NCBI GenBank assembly: GCA_017303905.1
Contig: JAFLBH010000001.1
Span: 659,809 to 723,808 of the forward strand
Reading direction: 5' to 3'
DNA length: 64,000 nt
Source: Bacteroidota bacterium
GTDB lineage: Bacteria > Bacteroidota > Bacteroidia > B-17B0 > Aurantibacillaceae
The notes below the pieces were generated by a model that saw nothing but the letters and a program-made list of their open reading frames with translations, ran no database searches and had not been told where the DNA came from. This document shows, in pieces, positions 28,766 to 39,207 of the stretch (the stretch's first letter is position 1; every line of letters starts with the position of its first letter). Made by a program: the position numbers and the translations under genes.

Positions 28766-31015
28766 TTATTGTTTTATCACTTTAGCTACTGCCTGATGCG
28801 ATTTTGTTTTTATACTTATAAAGTATATTCCACTTTCAACATTTTGCAAGTTTAACTCTTTATGTATACCTGTTCCTTCAGCACTTTCTTGCATAATTAT
28901 TTTTCCTAATAAATCTGTTACTGTTATTAAAGCTGCTTCACCGCTGCGATTAGCCGCATTAATCGTAATGACAGAAGTAAAAGGATTTGGCGCTACAGAT
29001 AAACCAAGCATGTTTTGAGAAGAAATTTGGTTAATACCTGTTGTTGTTGCTGTAATTGTAAAATTGAAGTCATTAATGTCAAAGAAAATATTTGTAGGGC
29101 ATTCAATTTTAATTCTACATATCGTAATATTAGCAGTAACGGTTGGAACTGTAACAGTAAGGGAGCCTGAATTAACAACGTTATTCATTAAGGTTGTAAA
29201 TGTATTACCACCATCGTACGAAATCAAAACGTTTACAGTTCCGCAACTTACCGGTGCAATATCTGTACCATTCACATTCCAGGTAATTGTCTGCGATGAA
29301 CCTCCAGGCCATGAAATAGCTGCTGCATTTGGATAGGTAACACTAAACGGGCCTGCATTGGAAATAATAACAGGCTGGTTAACGTAGCACACCCCTCCGC
29401 CACCCATTTTGTTATCACGGGCAATTAAACGGAAATTTAAAGTTTGCGCTGTTGCAGGTAAATATTCTCCCTTCGTTCCAGTCATGTTTCCTGACAGAAT
29501 CACGCTTAGTTTTGGAAATAAGCGGGTAGGAGATGGTGTAGGTGTGTATGACATGAAATATGGTCTGTTACCGGAATTCCAGTTTCCACCTGCTGTTCCG
29601 GGGTCAGTTTGTTCCCACTGAAAAGTTAAAGGATCGCCATCCGGATCTGTACCGCTCCCTGTCAATTGAAAAGGTGTGGATTTCGGAATGGTATAAGTTC
29701 CGGGTCCAGTTACTACAGGAGGTTGATTACCGGTTGTAACTGTGCTGGCGCATGAATTACCGCCGCCAAGATGAGTAAAGTTCACAATCTCATCATAACT
29801 GATAGCATGAAAGTATGCGATGCTGTTATTCGCTAAATTATTTGTGGTGCCGCAAATACCTGCATATGCCATAATCGTAATTCCACTACCCGGTTCAACA
29901 GAAGTGGATGCATTTCGGTTTCCATTACAAGAATTAGTTAATGCATTAAATGTATGATTACCTCCGAATTGATGACCGATTTCGTGTGCTACATAATCAA
30001 TATCGTAAGGATCACCCACGGGATTTGCGCTTCCGGTTATACCGCGCGCTTTGCTGCTTCCGCACACACAACCCAACATCGCTAATCCACCACCACCGGT
30101 ACTGAATGTATGTCCGATATCATAATTAGCAGAACCAATGTTTGCATTAATCACGGTTTGACTTTCATTAATTAATGTTCCGGCATTGTTGTTTCCGTTA
30201 AACGGATCCGTTGCTCCGCTAGGATATAATACAATCGTATCGTTAGCCACTAACATTAATCGAACCGCCACATCCGTTTCGTAAACACCATCTACACGAT
30301 TAACACTGGTTACTACTTTCGATAATATTTGTGATTTCGTAGGATTAGCCACGCCTGTTGCTGCTACGGCATATTCACCTGTACAGGCTACCGCTAATCG
30401 GTAACGGCGTAAATTAGCGCCAACGCAAGTTGCCGGTGGCGCGCTGGATGATTTATCTGCAGTGTATTCAGGATTCTCCATCACACCAACTTCAGGAAGC
30501 ATGTGTGCAGGGTCTTTCTTAAAATCGTGGGTATAATAGGTGATGTAATCAATTTGATTACCTCTGCAAAACGGATCGATAAATACACTACCATTTGTGC
30601 TTCGAATCATAGCGTGAAATCCAAAATCGTTTACATCTAATTTTCCTTTTGCATAGATGTCATCAACACCTTTTACAGAGTAAGTTTTAATTTTTGGATA
30701 GGCATTCGCTAATCCTTCTTCCATGATTGGGGCTTCCACCACGCGAAAGGCAGCGACTTGACCGTTAGGCATTGGTAAATCAATAATGCAATTCGAAAGA
30801 GAAATGTTAACCTGATTTTCTGACGGAGCAGTAAGGAGTTTACTTCTTAATTCATTTATATTAACCTGATAGGTTAAATATTTTTGCGGAACAATTTCTC
30901 GTGTACCGCTTAATGTTATTTGATTTTCGTTAATCGGCGACCATAATCTTTCCGATTGAGCAAATGCAGCGATACTTAATCCAAGTAAGCTGGCAGAAAG
31001 TAAAAATTTCTTCAT
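28766..31015 (-). CDS. Secreted reprolysin-family zinc metalloprotease with T9SS domain
   Basis: A 749-residue extracellular protease. There is a signal peptide (1-19), a propeptide-like region of about 180 residues, then a metzincin catalytic domain (about 200-420) with the zinc motif HEIGHQFGGNH at 344-354 (HExxHxxGxxH) and a Met-turn in ITIMAYAGICG. Further downstream are fibronectin/Ig-like sandwiches and a type A T9SS sorting domain (LSVAPNPFTSVITIN near residue 670, ending AVAKVIKQ). Paired cysteines in the catalytic domain (CVCGS region) suggest disulfides. It is probably a scavenging or virulence-type peptidase; the substrate is unknown. It has its own terminator. Confidence 0.92.
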   Translation of the reverse strand: MKKFLLSASLLGLSIAAFAQSERLWSPINENQITLSGTREIVPQKYLTYQVNINELRSKLLTAPSENQVNISLSNCIIDLPMPNGQVAAFRVVEAPIMEEGLANAYPKIKTYSVKGVDDIYAKGKLDVNDFGFHAMIRSTNGSVFIDPFCRGNQIDYITYYTHDFKKDPAHMLPEVGVMENPEYTADKSSSAPPATCVGANLRRYRLAVACTGEYAVAATGVANPTKSQILSKVVTSVNRVDGVYETDVAVRLMLVANDTIVLYPSGATDPFNGNNNAGTLINESQTVINANIGSANYDIGHTFSTGGGGLAMLGCVCGSSKARGITGSANPVGDPYDIDYVAHEIGHQFGGNHTFNALTNSCNGNRNASTSVEPGSGITIMAYAGICGTTNNLANNSIAYFHAISYDEIVNFTHLGGGNSCASTVTTGNQPPVVTGPGTYTIPKSTPFQLTGSGTDPDGDPLTFQWEQTDPGTAGGNWNSGNRPYFMSYTPTPSPTRLFPKLSVILSGNMTGTKGEYLPATAQTLNFRLIARDNKMGGGGVCYVNQPVIISNAGPFSVTYPNAAAISWPGGSSQTITWNVNGTDIAPVSCGTVNVLISYDGGNTFTTLMNNVVNSGSLTVTVPTVTANITICRIKIECPTNIFFDINDFNFTITATTTGINQISSQNMLGLSVAPNPFTSVITINAANRSGEAALITVTDLLGKIIMQESAEGTGIHKELNLQNVESGIYFISIKTKSHQAVAKVIKQ

Positions 31016-31093
31016 GTTATTAAATGAATACTAATAAAGGTAATGAAATTATTACTGAGTTAAAAGGCTTAAATCCGATTTATTCTGGGAATG

Positions 31094-31915
31094 CTAGTAC
31101 AAGAAGGGCTTTATCTTTTCGTCGGTAACCTCATAGTCTTTATTGTCCTTATAGAAATCGGACAAATAGCGGTTGAGTGCTGCCACATAAATATAATGCC
31201 TCTCAATACGTTGTCTTTTCTCAACGGTAACCGGAATGATGGCATCACCTACTTTAATTTTAACAATTGGAGTTCCTGTTACCGTACTTTTATTAGTTAC
31301 GTAAAACGGAAAAGGGTCTTTTAATTGATGGCCATATTTGTTTTTAATAACAATGGCAGCTTCCTTACTGGGATTGCCAATTTCTTTGACAAGAAGAGCA
31401 GTATCTTCCTTCACATAACCGATAGAAGAATTATACACATCGTCTTTTTCGGCGAGTAAATAAAATTTTTCTTTCATTTCAATGCTTGGATCCACTACTA
31501 AATTAGAATCTAAAAAAATCCCGCTGCGTGTACCGTTTAATAAAGTATCACTGTGATGACTGTAAAAGAAATAAACTTTAGAGAAGGTGTAATATTTCTG
31601 AAACGCTAGCACAATATTTTTATTGATGGCCATCATCTCGTATTCTTTTTGGGTAGCTAAATCGGCTTTACCCATTTTACGCAAACTCTCAATAAGTTTT
31701 TTGTTGTTGTGCAATCGAACAACTAAAGCGCCATTTTTTAATTGGTTGATTTGCCACTTTGAAATAGCAGTCCGACGCTTGTAAAAATGTTCAAACTGTG
31801 AATTATCTTTGTAGTCGGGTGGATTGTAAACGCTTTTGTTTTTGTCTTGTGCAAAATGAATGGCAGGCACAAAAAACAAAAAAGCGAAAATTATTTTACT
31901 TAACCACTGAGCCAT
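31094..31915 (-). CDS. Exported hypothetical protein
   Basis: A 273-residue protein that I do not recognise. It has a signal peptide (residues 1-22, ending IHFAQ), then a helix-rich region with a repeated polar pattern ([28 protein letters not shown]), and C-terminal strands. Only a single domain is apparent and there is no T9SS tail or lipobox. Its start overlaps the end of metG by 20 bp, so it is likely co-transcribed with it, probably as a passenger. Confidence 0.75.
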   Translation of the reverse strand: MAQWLSKIIFAFLFFVPAIHFAQDKNKSVYNPPDYKDNSQFEHFYKRRTAISKWQINQLKNGALVVRLHNNKKLIESLRKMGKADLATQKEYEMMAINKNIVLAFQKYYTFSKVYFFYSHHSDTLLNGTRSGIFLDSNLVVDPSIEMKEKFYLLAEKDDVYNSSIGYVKEDTALLVKEIGNPSKEAAIVIKNKYGHQLKDPFPFYVTNKSTVTGTPIVKIKVGDAIIPVTVEKRQRIERHYIYVAALNRYLSDFYKDNKDYEVTDEKIKPFLY

Positions 31916-33944
31916 TGTTGATGTTTAATTTAGTCGGACTCACAAAACTTAATTCGCCCTGCAAATTTTCAGCCATCAAAATCATACCCTGACTTTCGAT
32001 GCCTTTTATTTTACGAGGCGCAAGATTAGCTAAAATGCACACTTGTTGGCCGATGATGTCTTCAGGTTTATACCATTCTGCGATACCACTTACAACCGTA
32101 CGTTTGTCGATGCCCGTATCGATTTTGAGCTTTAATAATTTGTCGGTTTTAGGAACGCGTTCTGCTTCTAAAATAGTCCCCACACGAATGTCCATTTTTC
32201 CGAAATCATCGAAAGAAGTTTCAGATTTTGCTTCAGGTAGGGAGGCGTTCGCTGCCGCATTCTCTTTTTTAGCATTCACCAATTTATCGAGCTGAATTTG
32301 CACATCGGCGTCTTCAATTTTCGTAAATAAAATCGCTGATTGGTCACTTATTTTATGTCCTGCTGCGATGTTATTCGTGTTTCGTGCCGAACTCCATTTC
32401 ATTGGCTGGAGATTTAGCAATGCAAATAATTTTTTACTTGTAAAAGGAATAAAGGGCTCACAAACTATAGCCAGATTAGCCGCAATTTGTAAGGAAACAT
32501 TCATAATTGTTCTTACCCGTTTCTCATCCGTTTTAATTAATTTCCAAGGCTCCTGATCAGCTAAATACTTGTTACCGATACGTGCTAAATTCATCATTTC
32601 AGCCAGGGCTTCACGGAATTTGAATTTTTCGATCGCTTCTGAAATTTTATCCGGGGCTTTAGCTACTTCTTCTAAAGCCAATAAATCAGTTTTAGTGTAC
32701 TCACTTGCCTCAGGCACCAGACCGTTATGATTTTTATTTGTTAAAACCATTACACGGTTGATGAAATTCCCGAGAATATCAGCTAACTCACTGTTGTTTT
32801 TAGTTTGAAAATCTTTCCAGGTAAAATCATTGTCTTTTGATTCAGGCGCATTCGCGCATAAAGTGTAACGTAAAACATCCTGACGGTCATTGAAATCAAG
32901 CAAGTATTCATGCAGCCACACGGCCCAATTTCTGGAGGTGGAAATTTTATCGCCTTCAAGATTTAAAAACTCATTGGCCGGAACATTATCCGGTAAAATA
33001 AAACCACCATGTTCCATTAACATGGCAGGGAAAATAATGCAATGAAAAACAATATTGTCTTTACCGATGAAATGAATCAATCGCGTGTCTTCGCTTTTCC
33101 AATAGTGCTCCCATTTATCGGGCATTAATTCTTTTGTAGCAGAAATATAGCCAATGGGCGCATCAAACCAAACATACAAAACCTTTCCTTCCGCATCCTT
33201 AACAGGAACAGGAACACCCCAGTCTAAATCGCGTGTCATCGCCCGAGGTTGTAAACCGTCGCCACTCTCTAACCAGCTTTTACACTGACCATAAACAGTA
33301 GGTTTCCAATCGCTGTGTTTACTTAAGTAGTCAGCTATTTTGGGTTGTAATTTATCTAAAGGTAAAAACCAATTTTTAGTTTGTTTTAATACCGGCGCAC
33401 TCCCTGATAAAGCGGACTTAGGGTTCTTTAAATCTGTTGGACTTAAACTGGAACCGCACTTTTCACATTGATCGCCGTAAGCATTCGGATTAGCACACTT
33501 CGGACACTCACCGGTTATGTAACGATCAGCTAAAAATTGTTTAGCCTCTTCATCGTAATATTGCTCAGTTACCTGTTCGGTGAAAGATCCTTTTTCGTAA
33601 AGTGTTTTAAAAAAATCAGATGCGGTTTGATGATGTGTTTTATTGGAAGTGCGGGAATAAATATCGAAAGAGATGCCAAATTCCTTAAAAGCATCCCCCA
33701 TAATTTTATGATATTTGTCAACCACCTGTTGAGGTGTAATGCCTTCTTTTTTCGCTTTTATGGTAATAGGAACGCCATGCTCATCGCTTCCACACACGAA
33801 AACTACGTCTTCCCCCTTGCTTCGCAGGTATCTAACGTAAATATCGGAGGGCAGGTAACAGCCGGCCAGATGCCCGATATGAACGGGGCCATTGGCATAA
33901 GGGAGGGCTGCGGTTACCAGAGTGCGCTTAAAATGTTTTGCCAT
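31896..33944 (-). CDS. metG: Methionyl-tRNA synthetase
   Basis: A class I aminoacyl-tRNA synthetase charging tRNA-Met, 682 residues. HIGH-type motif in [14 protein letters not shown] near residue 15; zinc knuckle with four cysteines (CPKC...CEKCGSS, about residues 145-165); KMSKS-equivalent [11 protein letters not shown] at about 335; anticodon-binding helices; and an appended C-terminal EMAP-like tRNA-binding domain beginning [20 protein letters not shown]. This dimeric, C-terminally extended form is usual in Bacteroidota. All expected domains are present. Confidence 0.97.
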   Translation of the reverse strand: MAKHFKRTLVTAALPYANGPVHIGHLAGCYLPSDIYVRYLRSKGEDVVFVCGSDEHGVPITIKAKKEGITPQQVVDKYHKIMGDAFKEFGISFDIYSRTSNKTHHQTASDFFKTLYEKGSFTEQVTEQYYDEEAKQFLADRYITGECPKCANPNAYGDQCEKCGSSLSPTDLKNPKSALSGSAPVLKQTKNWFLPLDKLQPKIADYLSKHSDWKPTVYGQCKSWLESGDGLQPRAMTRDLDWGVPVPVKDAEGKVLYVWFDAPIGYISATKELMPDKWEHYWKSEDTRLIHFIGKDNIVFHCIIFPAMLMEHGGFILPDNVPANEFLNLEGDKISTSRNWAVWLHEYLLDFNDRQDVLRYTLCANAPESKDNDFTWKDFQTKNNSELADILGNFINRVMVLTNKNHNGLVPEASEYTKTDLLALEEVAKAPDKISEAIEKFKFREALAEMMNLARIGNKYLADQEPWKLIKTDEKRVRTIMNVSLQIAANLAIVCEPFIPFTSKKLFALLNLQPMKWSSARNTNNIAAGHKISDQSAILFTKIEDADVQIQLDKLVNAKKENAAANASLPEAKSETSFDDFGKMDIRVGTILEAERVPKTDKLLKLKIDTGIDKRTVVSGIAEWYKPEDIIGQQVCILANLAPRKIKGIESQGMILMAENLQGELSFVSPTKLNINNGSVVK

Positions 33945-33982
33945 AAAAGCTTTTAAAAATTAAAAAAAATTGTAATATTGTA

Positions 33983-33990
33983 CAAAGATA
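33983..33990 (-). promoter_or_regulatory. Candidate -7 element of metG
   Basis: TATCTTTG on the minus strand matches TAnnTTTG perfectly, 39 bp upstream of the metG start codon. No good -33 TTTG is seen at the expected distance. Confidence 0.4.
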
Positions 33991-34033
33991 CACATTGCCC
34001 TTTAAGTTTTATTAATTATAAAAAATTATTACA

Positions 34034-34654
34034 ATGTCAAACGCAGAAAAATGGAAGCTCATCGAGTTTCCGAAAAAGGTGAAACTACAGAAGAAATATT
34101 TGGTGTCTAATACAGGAAAACTTTCCAGTTATTACGATAACCCTAAAGAGGCAAAAAAATTAAAAGCAAAACGAATTGAAGATTATCATTGCATCAGTTT
34201 GCGAATGTTTGGTGTAAAAAAATCATTGTTTGTACATCGTTTAGTGGCAGAGTCATTTGTGAAAAGACCAAGTCCAAAACACGAATATGTCATTCACTTA
34301 GATCATAATAAAGGCAATAACAACGCTTCTAACTTAAAGTGGGTAACACTAGAGCAGCAAGTGGAACACCGTAAGTCGAGTCCGGCTGTTAAACGTGCCT
34401 TAAAAGAGCGTGTATTGCAAGACGGTGATTATTCAAAAGTACTTACCGAAGCAAAAGTTCGTCGTATTAAAGAAGAAATCTGGAATCCTAAACGTAAGCG
34501 TACATTAAAACAAATTGCAGACGCGTTTGGTGTATCAGAGATGAATATTTACCGCATTAAGAGTGGTGAGTTTTGGTACAAGATAAAAGTGAAAGGTGAG
34601 CCTGATCACAAGAAATACTTAGCTTACAAAAAAGCCAAGCAAAACGCTAAATAA
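34034..34654 (+). CDS. NUMOD4/HNH-type protein with C-terminal helix-turn-helix
   Basis: A 206-residue DNA-binding protein with three parts. Residues about 4-65 form a NUMOD4-like module (KWKLIEFPKK, YLVSNTGKLSSYY). An HNH motif follows at about 85-112 (VIHLDHNKGNNNASNLKWVT, with the His, Asn and trailing Asn-Leu-x-Trp of HNH-3 enzymes). The last 60 residues include an HTH (LKQIADAFGVSEMNIYRIKSG). No intron or intein surrounds it. In Bacteroidota such stand-alone genes are common, and whether this one is a nuclease or a domesticated DNA-binding protein is unknown. Confidence 0.82.
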   Translation: MSNAEKWKLIEFPKKVKLQKKYLVSNTGKLSSYYDNPKEAKKLKAKRIEDYHCISLRMFGVKKSLFVHRLVAESFVKRPSPKHEYVIHLDHNKGNNNASNLKWVTLEQQVEHRKSSPAVKRALKERVLQDGDYSKVLTEAKVRRIKEEIWNPKRKRTLKQIADAFGVSEMNIYRIKSGEFWYKIKVKGEPDHKKYLAYKKAKQNAK

Positions 34655-34663
34655 GCATCAGCC

Positions 34664-35554
34664 GTGAAAACTCCCCCGTTACTCAAGAAGGGAGATGTTG
34701 TGGCCATTGCTGCTACTGCCCGAAAAATTTCTAAAAGCGAATTAGAGCCCTCATTACAAATTTTAAAAAATTGGGGACTCAAAGTCGTTTTTGCTCCTAA
34801 CTTATTTAAAGAACAAGATCAGTTTGCCGGCAAGGATACTGAGCGCGCACGTGGTTTACAATGGGCATTAGACAGCGAAGATGTTAAAGCGGTTTTTATT
34901 GCCAGAGGTGGTTACGGCACCATTCGTGTTATTGATGCGATTGATTTTTCTGATTTTAAAAAGAAACCCAAATGGGTAATTGGTTATAGTGACACAACTG
35001 TTTTGCAGAGTCATTTAACTAATTTGGGCATTGCCTCTATTCATGGAACTATGCCATTTCAATTTGCGCAAAACGAAGAAGCCACCGAAAGTTTACGAAA
35101 AATACTATTTGGTGAAAAGCAAGAATACGAAACGGAAGCATTTAAGTTAAACAGAAATGGCGTAGCGCAAGCTGAAATTGTTGGGGGGAATTTATCCTTA
35201 TTGTATGCGTTGAGTGGTTCGGTTTCCGATATCAACACAAAAAATAAAATATTATTCATTGAGGATTTGGATGAATATCTGTATCATATTGATCGAATGA
35301 TGTTGCAATTAAAACGCTCCGGTAAATTAAAAAATCTGAAGGGCTTAATTGTAGGCGGGATGAGTGATATGAAGGATAACAAAATACCTTTTGGTAAAAG
35401 TGCCGAAGAAATAATTTACGACGCGGTTAAAGAATATAAGTATCCGGTATGTTTTAATTTTCCGGCAGGACATATTCCGCGCAACCTCGCATTATATTTC
35501 GGAAAGAAAGCAACACTGAAGGTGACTAAAAAAGGCGCAACGCTTAAGTATTAA
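34664..35554 (+). CDS. Muramoyltetrapeptide LD-carboxypeptidase (S66 family)
   Basis: A cytosolic serine peptidase that trims the terminal D-alanine of recycled peptidoglycan tetrapeptides. It has 296 residues. Conserved elements include the N-terminal PPLLKKGDVVAIAATARKIS, FIARGGYGTIRVID, the nucleophile-containing GYSDTT (Ser at about residue 107), GGNLSLL, and the closing GHIPRNLALYFGKKATL with the catalytic His. The start codon is GTG at 34664, 9 bp after the HNH gene. It is followed 2 bp later by an alpha/beta hydrolase. Confidence 0.92.
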   Translation: MKTPPLLKKGDVVAIAATARKISKSELEPSLQILKNWGLKVVFAPNLFKEQDQFAGKDTERARGLQWALDSEDVKAVFIARGGYGTIRVIDAIDFSDFKKKPKWVIGYSDTTVLQSHLTNLGIASIHGTMPFQFAQNEEATESLRKILFGEKQEYETEAFKLNRNGVAQAEIVGGNLSLLYALSGSVSDINTKNKILFIEDLDEYLYHIDRMMLQLKRSGKLKNLKGLIVGGMSDMKDNKIPFGKSAEEIIYDAVKEYKYPVCFNFPAGHIPRNLALYFGKKATLKVTKKGATLKY

Positions 35555-35556
35555 AA

Positions 35557-36354
35557 ATGATTTGTAAAACTCACGATAATTTAAACTTGTATTATGAAGT
35601 GCATGGTAACATGCAAAGTGAAAGAACCATTGTTTTTTTAAATGGTTTATCACAAAGCACTGTGTCCTGGATTTTAACGACGCCTTCATTTAAGAACGAT
35701 TTTAAAATTGTGTTACTTGATTTTATTTTTCAGGGACAAAGCGACAAATCAGGAGAGTGGCGAGATTTTAATATTCATGCTAAAGATGTATTAGCAGTAA
35801 TTGATGAACTGAAATTAAGTAAAGTGATACTGGCAGGATTATCCTATGGAAGTTTGGTAGCGCAACACTTTGCTGTATTATATCCTCAACGCCTCGAAAA
35901 ATTAATTTTAATTTCCACCTTCGCTCATAAAACGCCATATTATGACGCCATAGAACATGCCTGGTGGCGCGCATTAGAATTAGGCGGATATCCTCTTATG
36001 CTTGATATTATGCTTCCAAGTGTTTTAAGTGAAGACTACTTTAAAAATCCACTTATTCCAATTGATTTAATGAAGCAGGCGCGACAAGAAGTGAACGGCG
36101 AAAAAGAAGCCTTATTCAAACTCATGGAAGCAACAAAGCGAAGAGATGACTTCAGACCGGAATTACGAAAAATAAAAACACCAACGCTTGTATTGCAGGG
36201 CGAGAAAGATTTATTACTGCCGGTGCATCTGGCAAATGAAGTACAAAAGAATATTTCAGGTTCGCAATTAGCTGTAATACCAATGGCAGGACATACCTTA
36301 AATCTGGAAGCGGTTCCGCAAATGTGCGCAGCCATTAAGCAATTCATAGGATAA
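35557..36354 (+). CDS. Alpha/beta hydrolase
   Basis: A 265-residue alpha/beta-fold hydrolase. The nucleophile elbow is GLSYGSL (Ser96), the acid is Asp in LQGEKDLLLP (about 218), and the catalytic His lies in PMAGHTLNLE (about 245). The cap region is helical and hydrophobic. No signal peptide, so cytosolic. It lies 2 bp after the LD-carboxypeptidase gene; the substrate cannot be predicted from the sequence, and similar enzymes are often annotated only as esterase-like. Confidence 0.9.
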   Translation: MICKTHDNLNLYYEVHGNMQSERTIVFLNGLSQSTVSWILTTPSFKNDFKIVLLDFIFQGQSDKSGEWRDFNIHAKDVLAVIDELKLSKVILAGLSYGSLVAQHFAVLYPQRLEKLILISTFAHKTPYYDAIEHAWWRALELGGYPLMLDIMLPSVLSEDYFKNPLIPIDLMKQARQEVNGEKEALFKLMEATKRRDDFRPELRKIKTPTLVLQGEKDLLLPVHLANEVQKNISGSQLAVIPMAGHTLNLEAVPQMCAAIKQFIG

Positions 36355-36439
36355 TTGCCTCACACAAAGCCTTTTTACTTTTCCATTTTCAGAGATAAAT
36401 AAGCACATTTTTCTTAACTTTATGCAATAAGATTATTGT

Positions 36440-37714
36440 ATGAATTTTGTTGAAGAATTACGCTGGAGAGGCTTGTTGCACGACATTATGCCTGGCACCG
36501 AAGAATTATTGTCAAAGGAAACAGTAACTGCCTACATTGGGTTTGATCCTACTGCAGATTCCCTGCACGTTGGGAGTTTAGCACAAATCATGACCTTGTT
36601 ACGCTTCCAGAAAGCGGGACATAAACCCATTGCCTTAATTGGTGGGGCTACCGGAATGGTAGGAGATCCAAGTGGAAAATCAGCCGAGCGAAATTTATTG
36701 GACGAGGAAGCTTTGAATAAAAACGTTGCGGGCATTAAAAAGCAATTAGAGAAATTTTTAGATTTTAATGCAGGAACAACTGGAGCAGAGTTGGTGAATA
36801 ATTACGATTGGATGAAACAGTTTTCCTTTCTTGATTTTATCCGTGAAGTAGGAAAGTTTATTACGGTTAATTACATGATGGCTAAAGATTCGGTGCAAAA
36901 CCGATTGGAGACAGGCATGAGTTTTACTGAGTTTAGTTATCAGTTATTGCAAGGATATGATTTTTACTGGTTGTATAAAAACAAAAATTGCAAACTGCAA
37001 ATGGGCGGAAGTGATCAGTGGGGAAATATTACAACGGGTACGGAATTAGTTCGCAGAAAGGGCGGAGGAGAAGCCTTTGCATTAACCACTCAATTAATTA
37101 AAAAGGCAGACGGGACGAAGTTTGGAAAAAGTGAGAGCGGTAATGTTTGGTTGGACCGCGAGAAGACATCGCCCTATAAATTTTATCAATTTTGGTTAAA
37201 CGCCAGCGATGAGGATGCAAAAACTTACATCAAGTATTTCACCTTATTTTCAAAGCAAGAAGTAGAAGCTTTAGAAGAAAAACACGCGTCAGCACCACAT
37301 GAACGCCATTTGCAAAAAGCCTTAGCAAAAGATATTACGATTCGTGTACATAGTGAAGAAGATTATAACGCTGCCGTGGAAGCTTCTGAAATATTATTTA
37401 AAGGAAGCGTAGAAGATTTAGCGAAGTTAGATGAAGCCACATTTTTAGATGTGTTTGATGGTGTACCTATGTTTGAAGTATCGAAAAGCGAATTAAGCAG
37501 CGGAATTGGATTTTTAGATTTATTGGCAGAGAAAACAAAAATATTCCCAAGTAAAGGTGAGGCGAGAAAGATGGTGCAGGCCGGTGGGGTAAGCGTAAAT
37601 AAGAATAAATGGGAAGATATTCAGGGGAATATCGACATGAAGCACACGTTGAATCAAAAATATATTTTGATACAAAAAGGAAAGAAAAATTATTTCTTGT
37701 GTAGAGTAAACTAA
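36440..37714 (+). CDS. tyrS: Tyrosyl-tRNA synthetase
   Basis: A class I synthetase of 424 residues, dimeric and cytosolic. The N-terminal HIGH-like motif reads [11 protein letters not shown] (about residue 45), with [17 protein letters not shown] following; the KMSKS equivalent is KFGKS (about 230), and a C-terminal S4 RNA-binding domain (about 355-424) has the pattern [17 protein letters not shown]. The full bacterial TyrRS architecture is present. An 85-bp gap separates it from the hydrolase upstream; rpoN starts 2 bp downstream, so the two are co-transcribed. Confidence 0.97.
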   Translation: MNFVEELRWRGLLHDIMPGTEELLSKETVTAYIGFDPTADSLHVGSLAQIMTLLRFQKAGHKPIALIGGATGMVGDPSGKSAERNLLDEEALNKNVAGIKKQLEKFLDFNAGTTGAELVNNYDWMKQFSFLDFIREVGKFITVNYMMAKDSVQNRLETGMSFTEFSYQLLQGYDFYWLYKNKNCKLQMGGSDQWGNITTGTELVRRKGGGEAFALTTQLIKKADGTKFGKSESGNVWLDREKTSPYKFYQFWLNASDEDAKTYIKYFTLFSKQEVEALEEKHASAPHERHLQKALAKDITIRVHSEEDYNAAVEASEILFKGSVEDLAKLDEATFLDVFDGVPMFEVSKSELSSGIGFLDLLAEKTKIFPSKGEARKMVQAGGVSVNKNKWEDIQGNIDMKHTLNQKYILIQKGKKNYFLCRVN

Positions 37715-37716
37715 AA

Positions 37717-39207
37717 ATGGCATTAAGGCAAACACAAAGTTTAAAGCTGTTACAAAAGCTTTCGCCGCAACAGATTCAGTTGATGAAATTGTTGCAGTTG
37801 CCTACACTTGCTTTAGAAGAAAGAATCAAAGAAGAGTTAGAATTAAATCCTGCTTTGGAAGAAGATGATAATTCAGCCTCTGATGAAGAGATGTATGATA
37901 ACGCAGATTCGGTTAATGAAACGACAGATGAGAATGATGGAGAAGTAGAAGATTTTGAGGAGAAAGAACCTGAGCGTATCGACGACCAGGTAGAGATGGA
38001 AGATTACATGGGCGATGAGGAGATGGATTCCTACAAGTATGAAGTGAGTAATAAAGGGGCAGATGATGAATCACGCGAATTTGTGGTGGTGGAAGGTCCG
38101 GATTTTCATGACTTGCTTGAACAGCAATTGGGCATGCGTGATTTGGATGAAACGGAATACACCATCGGGCTTTATTTAATTGGGTGTATTGATGAGGACG
38201 GTTATGTGCGCCGCGAATTGGATTCGATAGTAGATGATTTAGCGTTTAGCAATAATATTAATACCGATACTCAAACGGTAGAAAAGGTTTTGAAAGTACT
38301 TCAGGAGTTCGATCCGGCAGGAGTAGGCGCTAGAAACCTACAAGAGTGTTTACTTATTCAATTAAATCGTAAGCAAGATAAAACCAAAGAAGTATTATTA
38401 GCTATTGATGTGGTTCGTGATATGATGGATGATTTTTCCAAAAAGCATTACGATAAAATCACACGCAAGTTAAATATTGATGATGAAGATCTGAAAGATG
38501 TAATTGCCGAGATAACACATTTAAATCCTCGTCCCGGTTCTTCCGGAGACGCAATGACAGCTTCCGAAGTGGTACCTGATTTTGTGATTTCGGTGGTTGA
38601 TTGTAAACCGGAGTTAAGTATTAATTCACGCAACTTACCGGATTTAAAAATCAGCAAAGAGTATATAGAAATGTTGAAGGAGTACTCAAAGCAAAAAGAT
38701 AAAAGTTTAAAAGAAGCGAGTACGTTTATTAAATCAAAAATTGAAAATGCTCAATGGTTTATTGAGGCTTTACAGCAACGACATCAAACCATGATGGTAG
38801 CCATGCATGCTATTATGGAATATCAGGAAGAGTATTTCACAACAGGTGATGAGTCATCATTAAAGCCAATGATATTAAAGGATATTGCGGATAAAGTGGG
38901 AATGGATATCTCAACGGTATCGCGTGTTGCGAATAGCAAGTATGTACAAACGCCTTACGGCACATTTTTATTAAAAACATTTTTTTCGGAATCTTTAAGT
39001 ACCGAGAGTGGAGAAGAAGTTAGTTCTCGTGAAGTAAAGCGAATCTTAAAAGATTGTGTAGACAACGAAGACAAGAAAAAGCCATTAACCGATGACGCAC
39101 TTTGTGAAATATTAAAGGAGAAAGGCTATAATATAGCTCGTCGTACAGTGGCTAAGTACAGGGAGCAACTGGACATTCCGGTAGCAAGAATGCGAAAGGG
39201 ACTATAA
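37717..39207 (+). CDS. rpoN: RNA polymerase sigma-54 factor
   Basis: Sigma-54 directs RNA polymerase to -24/-12 promoters activated by AAA+ enhancer-binding proteins. The glutamine-rich region I is clear (SLKLLQKLSPQQIQLMKLLQ), followed by an unusually acidic linker (about residues 46-110, many Asp/Glu), the core-binding domain, and the C-terminal RpoN box ARRTVAKYRE around residue 476. Length 496 is typical. It starts 2 bp after tyrS. No enhancer-binding activator is in the window; only the RpoN box and flanking region confirm promoter recognition. Confidence 0.97.
   Translation: MALRQTQSLKLLQKLSPQQIQLMKLLQLPTLALEERIKEELELNPALEEDDNSASDEEMYDNADSVNETTDENDGEVEDFEEKEPERIDDQVEMEDYMGDEEMDSYKYEVSNKGADDESREFVVVEGPDFHDLLEQQLGMRDLDETEYTIGLYLIGCIDEDGYVRRELDSIVDDLAFSNNINTDTQTVEKVLKVLQEFDPAGVGARNLQECLLIQLNRKQDKTKEVLLAIDVVRDMMDDFSKKHYDKITRKLNIDDEDLKDVIAEITHLNPRPGSSGDAMTASEVVPDFVISVVDCKPELSINSRNLPDLKISKEYIEMLKEYSKQKDKSLKEASTFIKSKIENAQWFIEALQQRHQTMMVAMHAIMEYQEEYFTTGDESSLKPMILKDIADKVGMDISTVSRVANSKYVQTPYGTFLLKTFFSESLSTESGEEVSSREVKRILKDCVDNEDKKKPLTDDALCEILKEKGYNIARRTVAKYREQLDIPVARMRKGL

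Noticed and set aside
34034-34654. Group I intron or intein at the HNH gene
   Set aside because: No split host gene or conserved intron core is visible on either side.
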